Source: Cryptomeria japonica (taxonomy: Eukaryota > Streptophyta > Pinopsida > Cupressales > Cupressaceae). Taken from it: 64,000 nt of DNA. Of the stretch, positions 1 through 11,642 are shown piece by piece (the stretch's first letter is position 1; each line of letters begins with the position of its first letter). The notes below the pieces were generated by a model. It ran no database searches and was not told the DNA's origin. It saw only the letters and a list, made by a program, of their open reading frames with translations. A program made the position numbers and the translations under genes. The stretch lies in assembly GCF_030272615.1 (NCBI RefSeq), contig NC_081414.1, positions 307,687,164-307,751,163 of the forward strand. Reading direction: 5' to 3'.

Positions 1-1025
1 CTAGATTCCTTGATATTTGTATTAAATTATCACAAAAGATTAATATAGATTTTTGAAATGGAATTCCAAACTCAATGAGTTTTCTAAAGCCAAATGGCCT
101 CAATAGTAGCATTAACTACTCATTAATACTCATCTTGGTAGATGAAAGTGAAATTGTAGACTACTTGCTCGACCAACAAAACAAACCAAAACCAAGTGAC
201 AAGCAATACGTTGAAGTAGACTTGCAATCTTGGGAATTACCTACCCAATCTAAATCTATCCAACCAAGCCAAATACACACTCACTAAATACTAAATTCCA
301 TAATTATGAGTACCCTAAATCCAATAAAGAATCCACTTAGCTACTTTCCAATGCATCTCATGTGGCTCCTACATGACTCGAGAGACCATGCCTACATCAT
401 ATGAAATATCGAATATAATGTGAGTCAAGCAAATGAGACTTCCAAAAAGTTGTCAGTATAAAGTACAATCAATCAAAGGTGAAGAACACTTGCCTCGAGT
501 TTGACCCCTAATTGAAATAGAGTTAATGCAGGCTTACAATTAACCATGTGATATCTAGAGAGAATATCAAGAGCATACTTAGGCTATGGAATGAAGATAC
601 CAAAAGAAGCCTGAGTAATCTTAATTCACAAGTAGTGCAATAGGCCAAAGTCTGACACCAAAAACCAATCATCGAGGGCAATTTTCACTACCCAAATGAT
701 GAATGAGTACTCATTATAATCAATAAGTCATCACATAGAGAAAACGTGCATAACATCCTACTACAAAATATAAACATTTGAATCAAAATAGCATTGAGTA
801 AACCCAACTATCAATAGGATGGAGTGCATCTTGGCATACCTAACCCAAGGGCTCTATTTGAGGCCATAGAGAGACTTTCAAAGACATAAAAGTAGTGCGA
901 AATCATCTACAAACCCCTATGGTTGCTCCATGTATATCTCCTACTAAAGCTCACAATGAAAAAAATCACTCTTCACATCCATTTGATGAACTTCCATTTG
1001 TGGGTTCCAACAATAGCAAGAACAG
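1..1025 (-). pseudogene. Ty1/copia reverse transcriptase-RNase H relic, truncated by the window edge
   Basis: Reading the minus strand from about 1020 downward gives the copia RT signature HQMDVKS, then YMEQP, a KSLYGLK block and a DxNVYI block. After these come LLHYL, KYALDILSRYHMVNCKP, QLxGSLICLTH, VSRVM-EPHEMHWKVAKWIL and WSSK-STISLSST. This is the palm/thumb to RNase H order of copia Pol. Stops and frameshifts are frequent, so it is dead. It is unrelated in sequence to the copia element at 4911-11642 and lies on the other strand. Its 5' side stops abruptly near 1025, where the inverted-repeat array begins. The 3' part continues left of the window. Confidence 0.88.
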
Positions 1026-1046
1026 ATCGGAATAGGAGTTGTTCTA

Positions 1047-1384
1047 TCGAGTTCTAAAAACCCGACTGCAAGTATATAAGTGTTATCTTTCTCTTGCAAC
1101 TTGACATTACTTGCAATCGGGCCTCTAGAACCCGATTGCAAGTCCTTTTATCATATTGCATTATACTTGCAATCGGGTTTTAGAGACCCGATTGCAGGCA
1201 TGTTACCCTATCGCCTACCTTCATGTTTCCCTTACACTTGCAATCAAGCCTTCAAAACCTGATTGCAAGCCAATATTCCATGAACGTTTTATATGCTTCA
1301 CTTGCAATCGGGTCTTGAAACCCCGATTGCAATTAATACCAACCTTGCACTTGCATTCAGGTCTTTAAACCCCAATTGCAAGTA
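1047..1384. repeat. Array of five short inverted repeats (stem-loops)
   Basis: Five palindromic units recur about every 50-68 bp. The clearest is at 1109-1143: arm acttgcaatcggg, a 9-bp loop, and the exact complementary arm cccgattgcaagt. Others start near 1166, 1233, 1299 and 1349 with slightly decayed arms. A half unit lies at 1047-1070. Spacers between units are not conserved. The array sits between the copia relic and the first ORF of family copy 1. Confidence 0.85.
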
Positions 1385-1571
1385 TAAGAATCTTCGTTCT
1401 TCCCAACTTGTGTTCCACAAATTCCGCATTCCCAATTCGCTATGATCCACTTGCACTTGTATTCTGCCTCCCAAGATCCAAAATTTGCCTTTTGTCTCCA
1501 TACGTGTCCTTTTTATAACATGTCATTCAAGCTAGTCCACTCATTTTTCCCCTTCCCTGTGATAAAATATC
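1385..1571 (+). promoter_or_regulatory. Possible promoter/leader of ORF-family copy 1
   Basis: A TATA-like ttttataa lies at 1511-1518, about 55 bp before the first ATG of copy 1. The other copies also have TATA boxes in the sequence upstream of the ORF (52831-52838 for copy 3; 59091-59098 in the LTR before copy 4). This is positional inference only. Confidence 0.3.
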
Positions 1572-4500
1572 ATGATAGATCAAGATTTGGGCATTGTTTT
1601 ACAAACTGTTTCATCTGAAGAAGGTATCATGGCTTCTCCAATAACCTGTGATGATGTTTTAACTCTTTGGGGTTTTCATCGCAGCATTACAGATTCCTGC
1701 TCAATGACAGAGGAACAACCATCCCCTTCAAACAAGAGGATGAAGTACAAATATGACAAGTACCAGAATGAGATTTCTCCTTCTCAAGTGAGTTCTTCTA
1801 TTGATGAAATCAAAGATATAGAGTTTGGGCATATTAATATGTCATAATTCCTTGAGAGGATAGAAAATTCAACAGATCATGGCATGCAATTGCTTCTTAA
1901 CAATCATATTCACTTGGTTTCCACTTTCTCGGTGGCTGCCCTGGAACCAAACTTTGTCCTTGCTTATGCTGCTCATTTTGATAAGGAATCTAGGACGATC
2001 AAGGATGTTGATGGCAATATTGTAATCAGACTAGATGCAGAAACCATTAACAAAATCTTTAAGGTTCCTGCTGCTCCAGTGTATGCAAACATAAACATGA
2101 AGAGTGCTCTTGATCACTATAATCAGAAAAAGGGAGATTGCATAAGGCGCATTAATTCCAAGTGGCTTAAGACACCCAGAACCTGCTTGTCTCGATGGCC
2201 CAAGTTGTACAATTCTGATTCCATTGAAGAAATCAGTGACATGATCATGCTCCTAAGCAAGATAATGGGGTCGAAGCAATCTAATGTATTTGAAGTCTGG
2301 ATGCATAAATACATCGTGGTTATGAGGAAGGCTTAGTCACATATTTTTTGGGGTGAAGTTATCAATGATAATCTGTGTGAGCAACTCTCACAAGTTCCAA
2401 CCATTCTCACATTCTACATGAATTCTTACCTAGTATACATAGCAGCGTCACTAAGACAATTTCCAGGTCTTTCTACCAATGGTGACAGGTTGCCAATACC
2501 AGTGTGAGAATATTATGATCAGCTCACCCTGAGACCTAGCAGGGTTTACTACAAGAGAGTGCAAGATTCTTTCTTTGGACATTCCATGTGTCTATTTGAT
2601 AAGACTCTTAAAAACAAATGAGTGTCTGAGGCAGTTTGGAAATAAGTGAATAAATACGATGCCTATTCCTCCAATTCCCGACTTTCACTTACATGAGAGT
2701 TGGTTGTTTTGAAGGCCATCCATATATGCTTCCAAGATATCCCATTGATAAGATCATTCCGATGGAGTTGGGGAGACAATTGATGGTAGTTCATGCATAC
2801 CAATTAGCTCAACATAAGTCAGATCTTAATATATCTTCATACAATCCATTGCAAATTGGCAGATACTCTTTGACAACTTTAGCAAGAGCCAAGGCAATGG
2901 AAACAGAGCTTCAGGAAATTAAGTTGAAGTTCAAGGCTAGGAAGGACTTTAACTATCGAGGTATGAAAGATAAAATCAAAAGGGCCTTCACTCATGTTCA
3001 TCGCACTGAGGATATCTGGGTCGATCTTCGTACAAAGGAAGACATTAGGAAGATGGACTATAGAAGGCTCACCTTGGAACAAATCGTAGATTTGAATCTG
3101 ACTAAGATTCCAGAAGACAGGCTCACCTTGGAACAAATCGTAGATCTGAATCTGACTAAGATTCCAGAAGGCATGGTAGATGGCGGAAAAATACTCGATC
3201 TAGAGTATATAGAGCAAAGGGTTGCAGAGGCTCCTCTTCCATCTGTACAATGGTCGTAGAAAGAATGCACCTCAATCTTTGATAGATTTCAATCTATCCT
3301 TGCTAGTACCAATGCTTGGTTGAAGAGTAATGATATTAAAACCATAAAGATTAAGGTTGGAGCAGGGGAGAATTCAGCAGGACCAATTGGGTGAAAATCT
3401 GAAGTAAGAGCCAAGACCAAAGAGGTTGCTTCTTCTACTGGTACCAGAATCAAGCTTAGAGTCGGTAGAGCTTTGGTTATCCCTCCAGAAGAGGTATGTT
3501 TGAAAGGGAAAGAGAAGCCTCAAGTGCAAATCCAAGTTATTGATCCTGAGGATGAACAACATGAGGAGAATGCTCCAGAATCTCCCGCTACTTCGAGCTC
3601 AGACTCTCCTCATACAGCCCTTTCCCAAATGTCTTAGCTTGTCCCTATGTCTCCAATAGACAGAAATGTTGATTCCTTTTCTACGATTCATGTTGTTCCT
3701 GTTGCGCCAAGTGTATCCACTTGCGCCATTGTTTCATCATCAGTTACAGAATCTTTGGATACCTGACATGACAACTTGGAGAATGTTTTTGATGCAAATC
3801 CTTCATATGCCTCTTATCAAGTATGTCACTCCTTGAGATTGACACCTCTGCTATGAACTTTGATAGGTTCATGTCTGAAACCTGTCATGACATGTCATCT
3901 GAGCAAACACTTGTTGTTCAAACCGAGGCTTCCCCTAGAATAACAATTACAGTATAGACTGAGCCTGTTTCCACCCAAACTACAGTTGTTATTGAGGCAA
4001 GCTCGTTAGATATACCACCATGGTTGAGCTCAATCACTCCTAAGAGGAAGAAGCAGGAAATTTATACTGATGTGTTTGAATTTCAACAGCTTAGAAAATC
4101 TAAGACAAAGGCTGTCAAGAAAGCCAAAATAGTTTCATGAGTGGTTCTGGATAGTAACAAGATGAAGTATGCAGAGGTGGCAGAACCTCTTAATGATAAG
4201 CCACAAGGGAAAATGCAGTTATCTGACTATAGGTTCACGAGAGTGGAGCTAGGGAAGAACGCACATGCTGGAGTGATTCATGATGCTCAGGATTCTGTAG
4301 CCTCATTGGTTCAGAGTTATGACAAGATCTTAGTAAAGAAGGATAAACTCAAGGAGGAGAATGCACAACTCATTTTAATGATCCAAAAGATCACTAAATC
4401 TTCGAAAAAGGTCGATCCCTTCATCCAATTCTGAAGAATCCATCAAACAAGTTAAAAGAGCTGCGCAAAAGGCAAAGACTATTGATTCTTGGGTAGATCA

Positions 4501-4910
4501 GTTGGCAGATCAAAGTACTCAAGTGGTAAAGAAAGCTCTCCAAGTGCCGATCAATGTGATGATACCAAAGATGAAGCTAAATCAGATTGTTGAAGCTTTT
4601 AAGTAAAGTCTGGAATCTATGGAAAAGGATTTGAAAATTTGGTATGAGATGGATCAAGTGAAGTTAGAGATCCTGTGTGAGAACACTGTGATACCAACTA
4701 GAGAAAGATACATTGAATTTGAAGAGCTCATGATCAGCAAGTCACTAGTTGTCAAGGAACTGATTAAAGATGTGGAAGCTTCTCTAGAAATGAGTACCGA
4801 AGCGAAGCAAGTTATTATTTCTAGTTTTGAGAAAATGTCCTGCAAGGTGGTAAGTCAAGATGAAGAACTGGTTCCTAAGGATGTGATACTCTCTGAGTTG
4901 GTGTCAAGGT
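1572..4910 (+). pseudogene. Unrecognised repeat-borne multi-domain ORF family, copy 1 (broken by a copia insertion)
   Basis: I do not recognise the family. Pieces run 1572-1847, 1884-2336, 2693-3259, about 3330-4130, 4141-4434 and 4619-4905, separated by stops and frameshifts. The N-terminal domain (ALEPNFVLAYAAHFDKESRT, then DGNIV and an IFKVP block) matches copies 3 and 4 in the order hydrophobic helix, short acidic turn, DG, I..aF.iP. Next come a TCLSRWPKL motif (compare SVSKMPKTL in copy 4) and LLSKIMG (compare LLNRVMG). Downstream are YMLPRYP (compare YKLPMFP), a Ser/Thr/Pro-rich acidic segment, IPPWL, and a heptad stretch with KLKEENAQL. A 51-bp in-frame duplication encodes LTLEQIVDLNLTKIPE twice (about 3068-3170). 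No gag, protease, integrase or RT motif is present. The copia element at 4911 interrupts it and the reading resumes at 11643. Confidence 0.7.
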
Positions 4911-5793
4911 TGTTAATGTTTTGTAGCAGCAAGAGACTTCATTATTCCTGCGCTGGTTGAGAAATCATCTTGCTGATGTTTTCATTTATCATGTCTCAAC
5001 TCTTCTCGATTCGTCTATGTTGTTCGACGATATTGAATTTTGCATTTATGAGTTCTTTCATAAGCTGGGAGAGTTCCTTGTTACCTGTCACCGACCTTCG
5101 TATTCCGCTTGCATCTTCATGAGAGTCTCGTCCTTGCTGGCGCGACTTCTTTCTTTATTGTTTTTCATCTGTTAGTGAGATGCGGTCGTGACATCGTATT
5201 CAGCTCCTGTTGGTGGCGGAGTATGGATCAGCATACTATGTAACTGCCGCTATGCATATTGCGGGTGGACTTTTCATCTACCACCGTCTTAGAGATATTT
5301 TTGAGCCTTGTCTTTCCTTCATAGCAGCATTTGCAATTTATCTTGCAAGCGGGTAAAATTCTTAAGGAAGACGATTTATATCTGTGTTGGTGATCATCCG
5401 AGTAGAGTTCTTCTTTTTATGATATCTTCTTCAACGACTTTGCATCTTCATCAGTCATTTTGTATCTTCTCTTTGTATACAATTGTTGTATGATCACTTC
5501 ATATTACAGAAAGGTTATGTGCTGGATGGATGGTAGAAGTCTTCATTTTCTATGATGTAATTGGCTTATACTGTCGATTGTTAAAGTGTTAACAATCTTT
5601 AGTTCATTGCTTGTTAAATTTGAAAGCATTGTATCAGATTTGTGCCTTTAATAAAGTTCGATTTTTGGTGTGGCTGAGTTTTTCACCCTCAGGTGGAGGG
5701 TTTTCCCAGAATAAAAATTTTGTCTATCTGTTCTTGTGAGTTTTTAAGTTTCAGATTTCTGAGTTTTTGTCTTTTTGGTTCTAATTTTTAACA
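4911..5793 (+). repeat. 5' LTR of copia element 1
   Basis: The 883-bp repeat starts TGTTAATG and ends TTTTTAACA. It is homologous along its length to 10336-11642 apart from the 410-bp insertion there. An AATAAA lies near the 3' part (5649-5654). Confidence 0.95.
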
Positions 5794-5805
5794 TGGTATC
5801 AGAGC
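5794..5805 (+). promoter_or_regulatory. Primer-binding site (initiator-Met tRNA type)
   Basis: tggtatcagagc immediately follows the LTR. This is the classic plant copia primer site complementary to the 3' end of initiator methionine tRNA. Confidence 0.95.
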
Positions 5806-5886
5806 GGGTCTAAAGAAAAGATCCAGAACTAGAACGTTTAGCCTTGAAATATTCGTTGCTTAGCTTGTTTATTTCAACTTTCAACA

Positions 5887-6519
5887 ATGGTGAATAGACT
5901 CAAAGTGTAAGACAAGTTGGATGGTGCATCAAATTTACCTCATGGAAATTCACAGTCCTTATTGTGCTTGAAGAGAATGATCTTCTCAACTTTGGGAAGA
6001 CTGATGTAGATGAACCTTCTGATGACACTGAGAAAGGACAATGGAGAAAGAACTAATTGATTATGTTAAGGATCATTTAGGGTATATCCAAGTTGAATTC
6101 AGCCAAAGAGATGTTTGAGTGCCTTCAAAGCTTTGTATGAATTCAACAGCACTAGTAGAGCTCTAGCCATGAGACATCAACTCCTTCATATTAAAATGGC
6201 TAGAGGTGAATCTGTTGTTTCTTTCTTTATGAAGATTATAGAATTGAAGGATCAGCTCAATGCTATTGGAGATTCTATTGAGGATAAAGACCTGGTAATG
6301 TTGGCCATGAATGGCCTTCCTCACTCTTGGGAATCTTTCATTCAAGGTACTAGTGAAAGAAATGAACTACCCAAGTTTGATCGGTTGAGAGCTGATTGTA
6401 TTCAAGAAGAATACAGATTGGAGGCGAGAGGGATTGGGAGAAAATCTCACCATGAAGATCATGTTCTTGCTGCCCATACTTCTAAAAGAAAAGGAAGGAA
6501 AGGAAATTTCAAGAGATAG
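5887..6519 (+). pseudogene. gag: Copia gag (capsid-type region)
   Basis: An ATG at 5887 soon meets a stop (MVNRLKV then TAA). The usable ORF is 6115-6519. It encodes a typical copia gag stretch: alternating helices with MARGESVVSFFMKIIELKDQ, then VMLAMNGLPHSWESFIQG and a basic tail ending KRKGRKGNFKR. It forms the particle shell around the RNA in active relatives. The N-terminal half is frameshifted and short. The frame changes before the zinc knuckle. Confidence 0.88.
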
Positions 6520-6574
6520 GAATTCTGATTCAGCTCCTGAACCTAAGAAGAGGATGGATCGCTCAAGGGTTTAG

Positions 6575-6964
6575 TGTTTCCGATGTGACAAATTTGGTCA
6601 CTTTGCTAGAGAGTGTCCTTCGAGACCCAAGCATCAAGTTGCCACCACAAATGTTGCAAATGCTTCTCCTCATAGAGAATCAAGTGAAAATTCAGAGGGT
6701 TTCTTATTTATTTCTGCTCTTTCAAGTAATGTTCCCTCTAATAGTAATACTTGGCTAATTGACAGTGGAGCTTCTCACCACATTACAGGATATCGTGAAC
6801 ATCTCTCTAATCTGATTGAAAAAGATTCTCATTTGCATGTTATCATTGGTGATGATGCTTGTTATTCTGTGAAAGGAGGTGAAACTAAATCCTTTCATCT
6901 AAATTCAGGAATTCCTCTTCATCTGAGTGATGTGCTATTTGTTTTGGGATCAAGAGAAATCTGA
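6575..6964 (+). pseudogene. pol: Copia zinc knuckle and aspartic protease
   Basis: The frame opens just after a TAG. It begins with a CCHC knuckle CFRCDKFGHFARECP (C-x2-C-x4-H-x4-C), which binds nucleic acid in Gag. The protease motif WLIDSGASHH starts at 6752; the Asp of DSG is intact. The frame closes at a TGA at 6962. The next domain continues one frame over, so a single-base indel lies near 6945-6960. Knuckle and protease share frame 2 while gag and integrase are in frame 1. Confidence 0.9.
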
Positions 6965-7971
6965 TTTCCATTTCAGCGCTAGAAGATAAAGGATACCAAG
7001 TTGCATTTGTTGAAGGCAAAGTTCTTGCATGGAAAAAGAACACTAGTATTAAGACAGCTCGTGAAATTGGTGTTCGTCATGAGAATCTATATAGACTTTC
7101 AACTCGTCCTATTCAAGCCTTAGCACATGATTCCATGTCTTCTAGTGAGTTGTGGCATAAAAAATTTGCTCATCTAAATTTCAGAACTCTTTCCTCCATG
7201 GAGAAGATGGTCATTGGTCTTCCTAAGCTCAATCAAGAACATGATGGTGTCTGCAAAGGTTGTGCTCTCGGTAAGAACATTAAGAGTCCTTTTCACTCTA
7301 GTGAAAGTAGAGCAAAAGAAATTCTAGAGCTGATTCATTCTGACTTGTTTGGTCCTATGTCTATTGCTTCTTTAAGTGGTTTTTGGTTCTATGTTACTTT
7401 CATTGATGATTTCTCTCGTAAGACCTGGATTTATTTTCTGAAATCTACAGAGTCTGATGAAGTGTTGTCTAGATTTAAAGAGTTCAAAGCTCAAGTAGAA
7501 AGTTTGTCTGATAAGAGGATCAAAGTTTTAAGATCAGACAATGGGGGTGAATATACTTCTGGTTTGTTTCATAAAATTTGTATTGAAGCTGGGATTAAGA
7601 GGGGGTTTTGTGTCCCTTATAATCCTCAACAAAATGGAATTGCTGAAAGAAAGAATAGGTCTATTGTTGAGTTAGCAAAAGCCATGATCCATGATCAAGG
7701 TCTTCAAATCTTTCTTTGGGCAGAAACTTGCAGGACAGTTGTTTATGTTCAGAATCGTAGTCCACATCAAATTCTAGACAATATGACTCTTGAAGAAGCA
7801 TTCACAAGTATTAAACCTGAAGTCAGTCATCTCAGAATTTTCGGGTGTCCAGTTTACATTCATGTACCTAAAGATAAAAGGTCTAAGTTAGAACCTTCAG
7901 GTAAGAAGGGAATTTTTGTTGGTTACAGTGAGTCTTCCAAAGCTTACAGAGTCTACATTCCGGGTCAATAG
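6965..7971 (+). pseudogene. pol: Copia integrase
   Basis: The clear open stretch is 7135-7971, and the same frame reaches back to about 6965. It has the HHCC zinc site (LWHKKFAHLN ... CKGCALGK) and then the catalytic core. The core DDE residues are all visible: D in IHSDLFG, D in LRSDNGGEY, and E in NGIAERKNRS. The copia-type C-terminal block PSGKKGIFVGYSESSKAYRV follows. It inserts the cDNA into target DNA in active relatives. A TAG at 7969 separates it from the rest of Pol in the same frame. Confidence 0.93.
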
Positions 7972-8223
7972 CAGATTGAAATCAGCAGAGATGTTTCATT
8001 TGAAGAAAATGTAGCTTGCAAAAGATCTAAAGGGACTTCTATGGAAATTGATAGAGAAGATCATGAGATTTCTCAAGATTTGGATATTGCAGCCCCTGAT
8101 TCCCCTTCTAAGATTCAGAGAGAGACTCCTGAATTAGAAGATCCTATTGACCCCGTTGATCCTATAGATACCTCTGCTGGTCCAAGTAATGTTTCATGTG
8201 ACAAGAAGAGACCTTTGTAGGCC

Positions 8224-9843
8224 ATGAATACTATGCAAGAGGCTGAAAAATATTCAGCCCCTTGTGGTACTTTCAGAGAAAGTAAGAGACCTCATAAGTT
8301 TGCAAGATATGTTGCTTTAATGAGTCATATTATTGAATCCGAGCTTTCAAGTTTTGAGGTGGCTTCAAAACAACAAGTATGGAGAGATGCAAAGTTGGAA
8401 GAATATCAATCCATCATCAAGAATGACGTTTGGGATATCGTTCCTAGGCCTCAAGGTAAATTTGTTGTTTCTTCTAAGTGGCTGTTCAAAATTAAACATG
8501 CAGCTGATGGAAATGTTGAAAAATATAAAGCTAGATTCGTAGCTAGAGGTTTTTCTCAAAAGGAAGGTATAGACTATGAGGAGACCTTTGCTCCTGTAGC
8601 TCGATACACTTCAATCAGAACTATCATTGCTATTGCAGCTGTTAAAGGATGGAAACTTCATCAAATGGATGTAAAGACAGCATTCTCGAATGGTGTAATT
8701 GAAGAAGAGGAACTTATTGAGCAGCCAGATGGTTTTATGATTCATGAGAAAGAATCACATGTATGCAAATTGAAAAAGGCTTTGTATGGCCTTAAGCAAG
8801 CTCCACGTGCATGGTATGAAAGAATTGATCATTATTTATTGAGCTTGGGTTTCCTCAAAAATGATGCAGATCCAAATATCTACTTCAAAGTAATTGATGA
8901 TAAAGCTTTAATTTTAGTTCTTTATGTTGATGATTTATTAATTACTGGAGAGGATGATCTTATCTCTAAATGTAAGAAAGAGTTAGCTTCTGAATTCGAG
9001 ATGAAAGATCTTGGTCTTATGCATTACTTCCTTGGTTTAGAAGTGTGGCAAAGATCAAATGAGGTTATCCTGAGTCAAGGGAAATATGCCATTGATATTT
9101 TGAAAAGATTTGGTATGTTAGATTGCAAATCGATGTCAACTCCTATGAAAGCAAATCTGAAAAAGTTACATGAGGTTGCAGCCAGTTCAGATTTAGTTGA
9201 TCCCACTATGTATAGGCAATTGATTGGATCATTGACGTACTTAGTCAATACAAGGCCTGATATATGTTATGTTGTTAACACTCTCAGTCAGTTCATGTGT
9301 GAGCCTAGACAGATTCATCTTGTTGTAGCCAAGCATATTTTGAGATATTTGCATGGTACAGTGGGATATGGTCTGAAATATACTTCTTGTGAAGGTCTAA
9401 ACCTGCAAGGTTTTTCTGATTCAGATTGGGTTGGATGTGTTCCTGATAGGAAGAGCACTTCTAGTTGTTGTTTCAGCTTAGGTTCAACTATGATTTCCTG
9501 GTGCAGCAAGAAGCAATCATGTGTGGCTCAAAGTATAGTAGAAGCTAAATATGTCGCAGCTTGTGTAGCAACACAAGAAGTAGTGTGGCCTCGGAAGCTT
9601 CTTGCAGGACTATTTGGGCAGCCTTTGGAACCAACTATGATTCTTTGTGACAACCAAAGTTGTGTGAAGCTTTCCGTTAATTCTGTTTTTCATGATCGAA
9701 CAAAGCATACGGAGATCAAGTATCATTATTTAAGAGATATGGTTCAAATGAAAGCAGTTGAGATCAAGTACATTTGCACAAATGAGCAGACAACTAACAT
9801 TCTCACCAAGCCACTTCCTAGAGTGAAGTTTTCTTATTTTTGA
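8224..9843 (+). pseudogene. pol: Copia reverse transcriptase and RNase H
   Basis: This is a long open stretch of 539 codons in the integrase frame, after a TAG at 8218. The RT blocks are VWDIVPRPQGKFVVSSKWLF, YKARFVARGFSQ, FAPVARYTSIRTI, HQMDVKTAF, KKALYGLKQAPRAWY and the active site YVDD at residues 234-237 (8923-8934). RNase H follows: FSDSDWVGC, RKSTSS, ILCDNQS and HTEIKYHYLRD. The usual EAEY motif reads EAKY (Lys codon 9547-9549), replacing a Glu that is catalytic in the RNase H fold. FSNG stands in place of the usual FLNG. With upstream stops, the ORF is a relic. Confidence 0.94.
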
Positions 9844-9909
9844 GATAAGCTTGGCATTGTGGAAAATGATGCTCTTGTTGAGGAAGAGTCTCAGCTGTAG
9901 TGATTCTCA

Positions 9910-10070
9910 TTTCATCTTGTAATGCATTTTTCTTTGTGATGGAAAAATTTGAGGTGAAAGCCCTTGTAATGCATTTTTCTCTATGATGGAGAAATTTGAG
10001 GTGAAAGCCCTTGTAATGCATTTTTTTCTCTATGACGGAGAGATTTGAGGTGAAAGCCCTTGTTGCTCTT
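9910..10070 (+). repeat. Three-unit tandem repeat between pol and the 3' LTR
   Basis: Units of about 48-51 bp start at cttgtaatgcatttttct and end at gaggtgaaagccc. They occur near 9918, 9966 and 10012. They lie in the non-coding stretch between the RNase H stop and the purine tract. Copia element 2 has a different array in the same position. Confidence 0.85.
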
Positions 10071-10325
10071 TCCACTCATGGGAGTAGCCATAGTGGATGT
10101 CATGTTGAGAGACTCCATGACAACATCACATTGAGTGACTCCATGATGAGAGCTTGTGTTATTTCACTCATGGGAGTAGCCATGGTGAACATCATATTGA
10201 TGTGAATCCATGATGCTATCACGTTGAGAGAATCCGTGATAAAGTTTTGTTTCTTTCTTACACATATGGGTGTAGCCATTGTGTTTGTTATGTTGTGAAA
10301 ATTCATCTAATGATATCTTCTCTGC

Positions 10326-10335
10326 TAAGAGGGAG
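10326..10335 (+). promoter_or_regulatory. Polypurine tract of copia element 1
   Basis: taagagggag directly abuts the 3' LTR start at 10336. It would prime plus-strand cDNA synthesis in an active element. Confidence 0.85.
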
Positions 10336-11642
10336 TGTTAATGTTTTGTAGCAGCAGGAGACTTCATTATTCCTACGCTAGTTGAGAAATCGTCTTGCTG
10401 ATGTTTTCATTTATCATGTCTCAACTCTTCTCAATTCGTCTATGTTGTTCAACGATATTGAATTCTACCTTTATGAGTTCATTCATAAGCTGGGAGAGTT
10501 TCGGTTTCTTTGTTACCTGTCACCGACCTTCGTATTCTACTTGCATCTTCATGAGAGTTTCGTCCTTGCTGGCGTGACTTCTTTCTTTATTGTTTTTCAT
10601 CCGTTAGTGATGCGGTCGTGACATCGTATTCAACTCCTGTCGGTGGCGGAGTATGGATCGGCATACTATGTAATTGTCGCTATGCATATTGCTGGTGGAC
10701 TTTGTTGGCCATTTGGTGGAATTGATTATGTGTTGCATTGATGTTTTGTCATTGATGCCAACACTAGTTGTTTGGATGCTTTACCGGCACCCTTCTGGTC
10801 CAGGTAGGTTGAGTGGTTTCTAGTTAACTTGGATCCGGCATGATCCGGTAGGCTCCAATATAGTCTGATGATGGAATTGGCTTGTTCATGATACTTATAC
10901 TCATATTTGGTCAGTTGGTTTTGGTCTGGAGATCGGATGCTATCCTTCTTGCTTAGAAGATTGGTTTTTGGTTCCGGCGAGGGTTTCACCGGTAGAGCTT
11001 TTGATGGAGAACTTTGATAAATTGCTAATGGTTCCTGTAATCTGTGACAACTGATTCACCCCCCCCCCCCCTCCCCTCTAAGTTGTCTTCTGGTTATCTG
11101 AACTGTCTAACAGACTTTTCATCTACCTCTGTCTTAGAGATATTTTCGAGCCTCGTCTTTCCTTTATAACAGCGTTTGAAGATTATCTTGCGGGCGGGTG
11201 AAATTCTTAAGGAAGACAATTTATATACATGCGCTGGTGATCATTCGAGTAGAGTTTGTTTTTTTATGATATCTTCTTCAACAACTTTGCATCTTCATCA
11301 GTCGTTTTGTATCTTCTCTTTGTATACGATTGGTGTATGATCACTTCATAATGCAAAAAGGTTATGTGTCGGATGGATGGTAGAAGTCTTCATTTTCTGA
11401 GATGTTATTGGCTTATACTGTTGATTGTTAAAGTGCTAACAATCTTATTTAGTTCATTGCTTGTTAAACTTGAAAGCATTGTATCAGATTTGTGCCTTTA
11501 ATAAAGTTCGATTTTTGGTGTGGCTGGGTTTTCACCCTCAGGTGGAGGGTTTTCCCAGGGTAAAATTTTTGTCTATCTGTTCTTGTGAGTTTTTAACTTT
11601 CAGATTTCTGAGTTTTTGTCTTTCTAGTGCTAATTTTTAACA
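10336..11642 (+). repeat. 3' LTR of copia element 1, enlarged by a nested insertion
   Basis: Matches the 5' LTR at both ends (TGTTAATG ... TTTAACA). It is 1307 bp rather than 883 bp because a 410-bp unit with its own 5-bp duplication sits at 10703-11112. Confidence 0.95.
10698..11117 (+). mobile_element. Solo LTR (or very short LTR unit) nested in the copia 3' LTR
   Basis: The duplication gactt flanks a 410-bp unit (10703-11112) that starts TGTTGGCC and ends GTCTAACA. Before the insertion the site reads ggtggacttttcatc, exactly as in the 5' LTR. It contains cattgatgccaac, several CCGG sites and a terminal ctgattcacccccc motif with a 13-C run at 11059-11071. The same ctgattcacccccc motif ends the larger solo LTR at 24254-26418, so the two are probably related families. 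Confidence 0.9.

Noticed and set aside
1047-1384. CRISPR array
   Set aside because: Units are palindromic with irregular spacing, no cas genes, and the context is a eukaryotic genome.
9818-10075. 85-codon minus frame with repeated GFHLKF phrases
   Set aside because: Read-through of the three-unit repeat between pol and the 3' LTR of copia element 1.
11059-11071. 13-C run as a functional signal
   Set aside because: It is an expansion of the cacccccc motif common near the ends of these LTRs; likely slippage.
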